Of a stretch of 28,174 nt of DNA, positions 24,124-28,174 are shown one piece after another. The translations under genes and the position numbers were made by a program. How positions within the stretch are numbered: position 1 is the first letter of the stretch; each line of letters begins with the position of its first letter. This DNA comes from Nitrospirota bacterium (GTDB taxonomy: Bacteria; UBA2233): NCBI GenBank assembly GCA_011620345.1, contig WOZJ01000048.1, forward strand, positions 1 through 28,174, in the 5' to 3' direction. A model generated the notes under the pieces. The model worked only from the letters and a program-made list of their open reading frames with translations, did no database searches and was not told the origin of the DNA.

Positions 24124-25383
24124 TCAAGAAACGTGCGCAATCTTTGGAGTCACGCGTACCTTGATAATCCTTTGCAATCCAACCTGCTCCACGACAAACA
24201 CGGCGCTGTCCGTATCCAGCCGTTGTTTTTCTTGTGGCATATCCTGGAACGCCTCGAGCAAGTAGCCGGCGAGCGTGCTGGCGCGCTCCTCTGGCAATCC
24301 AAGCTCAAGCATGCGGTTTAAATCTTTGATCGACAAATCGGCGTCTACCAGGAAAGAGCCATCAGGCAAGCGCCTGACCCTCTCTAAATCTCTGTCGAAC
24401 TCGTCGAAAATCTCCCCCACGATCTCTTCCAGCAGGTCTTCTAACGTGACCAACCCGACGACCGTCCCGTACTCGTCCACAACGATCGCCATCTGAAGCT
24501 TCTTTGCCCGCATCTCGCGCAAGAGCTCGTCGGTGCGCTTGACCTCGGGAACAAAGAACGCCTCTTTCAGCAGCGGAGCAATGGTGGGGTGCTGCCCTAG
24601 GGCCATGGCAAGCAGCAGGTCCTTAATGTGCAGGATCCCGACGACGTTGCTGATATCCTCCTGATAAACGGGAAACCTCGAAAAGCCTGTCTCCTTCGCC
24701 TTGCGAAGAGCATCCTCGACCGGAGCGTCCAGCTCTACCCCCACCATTTTAGCCCTGGGAACCATAACATCCACAACCCGCGTTTCCGAGAGCTCGAGAA
24801 CGTTCAGGAGCATCAAGCGCCTTTCCTTTGCAAACGCGCCCACCTTGCCGCCGTAGAGCAGCAAATAACGAATTTCATCCTCGGAAATCGTCGGCCTAAG
24901 TTCCAACGATACCCCGCCAATCGTCGTGAGCAACATCCTTGAGATTGCCGTGGTACACCAGGCAGCGGGCATAAGAAGCAGGCGGACAACCTTAAGAAAA
25001 GGGACCAGGGCAAGGCCAATAGGTTCGGCATGGAACAACGCGTAGCTTTTAGGGGTTACCTCCGAACAAACAAGGATTAGGAAAGTCATCAGCACCGCCG
25101 CGTAAACCACGCCCTGCTCCCCGAACACCTTGATCAACAACGAGGCGGCAAGCGAGGAGGCGAGAATGTTGGTGATGTTGTTGCCTACCAAAATGAGGCC
25201 GATGACTTCGTCTGGGCGCTTTAGCATGCCAAGAAGCGATTTCGCGCGAAGGTTGCCGTCTTTGGCGAGCTTATTCAACCGGACACGGTTCATGCCCACG
25301 AGCGCCGTCTCGAGGGCGCTGAAAAGCCCCGAAAGAACAATGCAAGCCAAGATAGCGATCCCATAAAAGGCCTCATGGGACAA
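24124..25383 (-). CDS. CNNM/CorC-type membrane protein with CBS pair (HlyC/CorC family)
   Basis: A 419-residue integral membrane protein of the DUF21-CBS-CorC family, linked to magnesium/cobalt export or homeostasis. The N-terminal DUF21 domain (about 1-190) has several membrane segments (ILACIVLSGLFSALETALVG, AAVLMTFLILVCSEVTPK). Two CBS domains follow (about 205-330; VVDVMVPRAKMV, VVDEYGTVVGLVTLEDLLEE), then a CorC_HlyC domain to the end. The start is a TTG at 25383, supported by AAGGAG (25397-25392) eight bases upstream. It overlaps the pgeF stop by 11 bases, so translation is probably coupled. The older hemolysin label is not supported by function. Confidence 0.93.
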   Translation of the reverse strand: MSHEAFYGIAILACIVLSGLFSALETALVGMNRVRLNKLAKDGNLRAKSLLGMLKRPDEVIGLILVGNNITNILASSLAASLLIKVFGEQGVVYAAVLMTFLILVCSEVTPKSYALFHAEPIGLALVPFLKVVRLLLMPAAWCTTAISRMLLTTIGGVSLELRPTISEDEIRYLLLYGGKVGAFAKERRLMLLNVLELSETRVVDVMVPRAKMVGVELDAPVEDALRKAKETGFSRFPVYQEDISNVVGILHIKDLLLAMALGQHPTIAPLLKEAFFVPEVKRTDELLREMRAKKLQMAIVVDEYGTVVGLVTLEDLLEEIVGEIFDEFDRDLERVRRLPDGSFLVDADLSIKDLNRMLELGLPEERASTLAGYLLEAFQDMPQEKQRLDTDSAVFVVEQVGLQRIIKVRVTPKIAHVS

Positions 25384-26119
25384 GGCTCAATCTCCTTCTT
25401 TCGACTGGCCCGTGCGAAACCTTGACAATAAAGCTCGCATTTTCCAGCCCGCTTAGGCCATCCCGGCGGAACGAGGCGAAGGGAACGTGAAGGCGCCTGG
25501 TACAAAGCCTTAGGGTATCTATCTGAACACTCGGAACACCCGCGCGCTCGAGCAGCAGGCGGCTTGCCATGCCAAGATCTAGGTAGATTTTGGCATTTCG
25601 TTTTTCAAGGCAGCCAGAAAGCCCCTTTTCGTGGAATACCGAGGCCACATCTTGTTGGATTTCATAACAACATGGCCCGATGTGCGGACCAATCGCAACA
25701 ATGAGCCGCCTCGGCGGAACCCCTAGGTCTTTTTCGAAACGCTCTACGAGCCGGCCTTGAATATCGCGGGCCGTTCCTTTCCATCCGGCGTGAACGCAAG
25801 CTACCGCGTGCGAAACCGGGTCAAGGGCAAGCAGCGGGACACAATCCGCGGTACGTACAACAAGCACTACTCCTGGAAGGTTCGTAATCAGCCCATCCGT
25901 CCGGGGAACCCGAACGGAACTCTCTTTGCCTGTAAGCATCGCCTGCGTCACAACCTGGATGGTATCGCCGTGGACCTGCTCCATCCATACAAGCTTTCTG
26001 GCTCCATGCCATAAAACATCGGGCTTTGGCAAAAAGGCTTGCTTTCCGAGAAATCCGTGGATATTGCCCCTGAATGCCGCCAAACACCCGGAGCGATACC
26101 AAAGAGGGGGTCGATTCAC
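25373..26119 (-). CDS. pgeF: polyphenol oxidase/purine nucleoside phosphorylase YfiH-family protein
   Basis: Laccase-domain protein of 248 residues. The conserved zinc/copper ligands and catalytic residues are H50 in EQVHGD, C93 in TADCVP and H110 in VHAGWKGTA, and GPCCYEI follows. Members have adenosine/inosine phosphorylase, adenosine deaminase or multicopper-like activities, and PgeF in Escherichia coli edits peptidoglycan precursors. The start at GTG 26119 has GGAGGG (26130-26125) five bases upstream and overlaps the rluD stop as GTGA; the longer ATG at 26152 is rejected. The 3' end overlaps the CNNM-type gene. Confidence 0.92.
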   Translation of the reverse strand: MNRPPLWYRSGCLAAFRGNIHGFLGKQAFLPKPDVLWHGARKLVWMEQVHGDTIQVVTQAMLTGKESSVRVPRTDGLITNLPGVVLVVRTADCVPLLALDPVSHAVACVHAGWKGTARDIQGRLVERFEKDLGVPPRRLIVAIGPHIGPCCYEIQQDVASVFHEKGLSGCLEKRNAKIYLDLGMASRLLLERAGVPSVQIDTLRLCTRRLHVPFASFRRDGLSGLENASFIVKVSHGPVERRRLSLVP

Positions 26120-27117
26120 CTTAACCCTCCTCGATCCTCCGCAAGAAGCCATAAAAGCAAAGAAAAACCGAACGGTAGCGGGGCCTCCACCTCAATCTCG
26201 GCCTTCGTGACCGGATGCCGAAAGGCAAGCTGCCGAGCATGGAGAAGCTGCCCCTCAATCGCCTGGAAGGCCTCCTTGAGGGCGTTTGGCAACCTCTTTG
26301 GCAAGGCGGCCGTCTTCGGACCGTAGAGCCAGTCGCCTACAATCGGATGGCCGATTGCGGCCGTTTGCACCCTAAGCTGGTGGGTACGCCCGGTATGTGG
26401 CCGTAGCGAAACGAGGCTTACAAAATCAAAGCTTTCAAGCAGGCTGTAGGTAGTGAAGGCCGACCGGCCCTTCCCCCTCCCCGGCCTCGTCGTGAAACGC
26501 GTGCCCACTTTTTGCGACCTTGAAAGCATGTTGGCCATCTCGCCCGTCGGGTTACTCGGCTCTCCCCAGACGAGCGCAACATACTCCTTTTTCACGGTTC
26601 GTGCGGCAAACTGCCTCGATAGGCAGATGTGTGCTTCAAGCGTCTTGGCGACCACAAGCGCCCCGGAGGTATCCTTATCTAAGCGGTGGACAATGCCAGG
26701 CCTAGTAGGCTCGCCCACGTGAGCCAAAGAGGGGTACATATCGCTTAAAAAATCCACAAGAGTACGTACGGGCCTTCCGGCTCCAGGGTGGACGACGAGC
26801 CCTTTAGGCTTGTTGAGGACAAGCACGTGCTCATCCTCGTACAGAACGCCGAAAAGGGGCACTCTAGGGCCGGCCGGAGGCTTGGGCTCTTCCGGCCAAG
26901 GAAGGATATGGAGCTGCTGCCCGGGCTCCACCCTTTGCGCGGGTTTGGACGCAAGCTTCCCCGCCACCTTCACCAGCCCCTTGGCGATGGCGCGCTGAAC
27001 GCTAGCCCTGGAAGCAAAAGCCCCTGTTTCGGCAAGCACGGCATCTAGCCGGCCTGGCCTAGCGGCCACGAGAACAACCCCAAGCACCGTCGAACTCGTA
27101 TCGAGGGTTGCTCCCAT
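26116..27117 (-). CDS. rluD: ribosomal large subunit pseudouridine synthase, RluD-like
   Basis: Pseudouridine synthase of the RluA/RluD family, 333 residues. An S4-like RNA-binding domain covers about 22-72 (GRLDAVLAETGAFASRASVQ). The catalytic aspartate is D147 in HRLDKDTSG, with the supporting motifs LNKPKGLVVHPG and RPHTGRTHQLRVQ. The target is probably the helix 69 loop of 23S rRNA, as for RluD, but RluC-type targets cannot be excluded from sequence alone. The ATG at 27117 follows AAGGA. It lies ten bases after the ribF stop and overlaps pgeF as GTGA. Confidence 0.94.
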   Translation of the reverse strand: MGATLDTSSTVLGVVLVAARPGRLDAVLAETGAFASRASVQRAIAKGLVKVAGKLASKPAQRVEPGQQLHILPWPEEPKPPAGPRVPLFGVLYEDEHVLVLNKPKGLVVHPGAGRPVRTLVDFLSDMYPSLAHVGEPTRPGIVHRLDKDTSGALVVAKTLEAHICLSRQFAARTVKKEYVALVWGEPSNPTGEMANMLSRSQKVGTRFTTRPGRGKGRSAFTTYSLLESFDFVSLVSLRPHTGRTHQLRVQTAAIGHPIVGDWLYGPKTAALPKRLPNALKEAFQAIEGQLLHARQLAFRHPVTKAEIEVEAPLPFGFSLLLWLLAEDRGGLR

Positions 27118-27127
27118 CGGCCCATCC

Positions 27128-28075
27128 TTACAAAGAAACTCCGGAATCCGCCCCTAGGACGGCCGAAGCCTCTTTGATATCTCGCTGAATCTGCTCGGCA
27201 AGCGCCAAGGGGGAAGGAAATAGCTTTTGGCCCCTTAAGAATTTAAGGAACTCGAAAGACAGCTGCCGCCCGTACAAATCGCCTTCGAACCCAATGAGGT
27301 GGACTTCCAAGCTCAGGCGCTCGTCGTCAAAGGTAGGTTTTTGTCCAATGTTTGCCACAGCCCTGTATGTCTTGCCCTCCACGCGGGCAAACCCAGCATA
27401 AACCCCAAGCATAGGGGTATATTTCTTTGGGTCGAGGGCAAGGTTTGCCGTAGGGCATCCAAGGAGCCTCCCCCTGCCCTCCCCGCGCTCAACGACTCCA
27501 TATACAGTGTAAGGCCTGCTCAAAATCTTCGCCGCCTTCTCGGCTTCACCCTTCGATAAAAGCTCCTTGATCCAAGAAGAGCTGATCGGCCGTCCAAAAC
27601 AACAGACCATTTCCGGAGTATATACGCGAAAACCATACAAAGCGCCCATTCTCTCGAGCATGTGGATGTTTCCGCGCCGCCCACGGCCAAAGCAGAAGTC
27701 TTTCCCGACAACAAGCCACTTGGCCTTGAGAGCACCGACGAGGACACGCTCGACGAACGCCTCGGCGGATACCTGGGCAAATTCCATTCCAAATGTCTGG
27801 AGCCAAACCTTTGGAATGCCGAGCGAGGCCAACAACTCGAGCTTTTCAGGAAGGGGCGTAAGGTAGCGGTGGCCTGCTTTTGGGTTGAATACCTCCCTTG
27901 GGTGAGGATAGAGCGTATAGACCCCAAACGGGCACGAGACGGCCAATTCTTTGACCTTCGCGATCACCGCGAGGTGGCCGAGGTGCACACCGTCAAAGTT
28001 TCCGATGGCCACCACGTGCCCGTTTGATTCAGGGGAAAGTCCTTCAATGTCGGCAGGAAGGGTAAGCACCTCCAT
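27128..28075 (-). CDS. ribF: bifunctional riboflavin kinase/FAD synthetase
   Basis: Makes FMN and then FAD from riboflavin. The N-terminal FMN adenylyltransferase has GNFDGVHLGH (about 25-34) and GKDFCFGRGRRG. The C-terminal kinase has GRLLGCPTANLAL and LGVYAGFA. The 315-residue length is normal. The SST-x-R motif of the adenylyltransferase reads SSSWIK here, a small variation. The ATG at 28075 lies four bases after the TrkA-C gene stop with a GAAGG just upstream, and is preferred over a TTG at 28126. The FAD supply could serve the flavoproteins of this window, but that is general. Confidence 0.95.
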   Translation of the reverse strand: MEVLTLPADIEGLSPESNGHVVAIGNFDGVHLGHLAVIAKVKELAVSCPFGVYTLYPHPREVFNPKAGHRYLTPLPEKLELLASLGIPKVWLQTFGMEFAQVSAEAFVERVLVGALKAKWLVVGKDFCFGRGRRGNIHMLERMGALYGFRVYTPEMVCCFGRPISSSWIKELLSKGEAEKAAKILSRPYTVYGVVERGEGRGRLLGCPTANLALDPKKYTPMLGVYAGFARVEGKTYRAVANIGQKPTFDDERLSLEVHLIGFEGDLYGRQLSFEFLKFLRGQKLFPSPLALAEQIQRDIKEASAVLGADSGVSL

Positions 28076-28079
28076 CCCT

Positions 28080-28174
28080 TCAGGTGCCCTTAACCCGCCT
28101 GATATCCTCGTCCCTCCCCATGACAAAAAGGTAGTCCGAATCTTTGATCACGAACGAACCGTCGGGGATGGGAT
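28080..28174 (-). CDS. 3' end of a TrkA-C-domain protein (partial)
   Basis: The last 30 codons of a gene that begins outside the window, ending with TGA at 28080. The residues PIPDGSFVIKDSDYLFVMG followed by DEDIRRV match the end of a TrkA-C (RCK-C) domain, which binds ligands in potassium channels and transporters. The whole protein could be a TrkA-type subunit or a channel with a TrkA-C tail. Its stop is four bases from the ribF start, so it is probably in the same operon. Confidence 0.65.
   Translation of the reverse strand, partial: PIPDGSFVIKDSDYLFVMGRDEDIRRVKGT

Noticed and set aside
1-28174. CRISPR arrays, insertion sequences, phage genes or long tandem repeats.
   Set aside because: Reading both strands showed no regular spaced repeats, transposase, integrase or structural phage genes.

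Overview
This window is a bacterial chromosome segment of intermediate GC (low to mid 50s by eye). It is densely packed with housekeeping genes on both strands. ExbD/TolR, a signal peptidase I, a secreted thioredoxin-fold protein and a PmtA-like lipid methyltransferase point to a Gram-negative (diderm) organism. Nothing here fixes the phylum. A deltaproteobacterial-grade or candidate-phylum lineage would fit, but that is only an impression. I see no phage, transposon, integrase, CRISPR array, toxin-antitoxin pair or obvious genomic island.

Layout, left to right. (1) 134-1174 trpS (+), facing a convergent Cys-rich protein of unknown function (1193-1828, -). (2) 1918-7092, a + strand run: ugd and uxs (UDP-glucose to UDP-glucuronate to UDP-xylose, ATGA overlap), lepA, lepB and a 121-residue helical protein of unknown function. 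(3) 7107-7838, a GNAT acetyltransferase (-), divergent from (4) a 2-Cys peroxiredoxin (8056-8574, +) with a good sigma70-type promoter. The peroxiredoxin meets trxB (-) at a perfect bidirectional hairpin terminator, and a flavin reductase-like gene lies just upstream of trxB. (5) 10296-11722 (+), an SDR oxidoreductase and a low-molecular-weight phosphatase homologue, ending stop-to-stop against pepA (-). (6) 13342-16119 (+), a 925-residue acyl-CoA synthetase (ADP-forming type)/GNAT fusion. (7) 16282-16575 (-), a small secreted Lys/Glu-rich repeat protein with its own promoter and terminator, then tRNA-Phe(GAA) (-).

(8) 16899-22846, a tight seven-gene - strand run, in transcription order: aldo/keto reductase, phosphohexomutase, PmtA-like methyltransferase, trpF, rimI, pyrK, pyrD. 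Pyrimidine synthesis (the PyrK/PyrD dihydroorotate dehydrogenase), one tryptophan step, S18 acetylation, sugar-phosphate metabolism and lipid methylation share one overlapping cluster. (9) 22847-23136, an intergenic stretch with a possible decayed ORF and promoters, then tRNA-Glu(CUC) (+), whose CCA end touches the exbD stop codon. (10) 23213 to the window end (-), a second operon-like run: the 3' end of a TrkA-C-domain gene, ribF, rluD, pgeF, a CNNM/CorC-type membrane protein, a CPAC thioredoxin-fold protein and an ExbD with no ExbB beside it.

No clearly new multi-gene system is visible. The points most worth a second look are the orphan ExbD with the secreted thioredoxin, the two unknown proteins (Cys-rich and 121-residue helical), the secreted LEA-like repeat protein, the acyl-CoA synthetase/GNAT fusion that keeps the phospho-histidine motif, the phosphatase lacking the second P-loop cysteine, and the possible frameshifted gene remnant upstream of tRNA-Glu.
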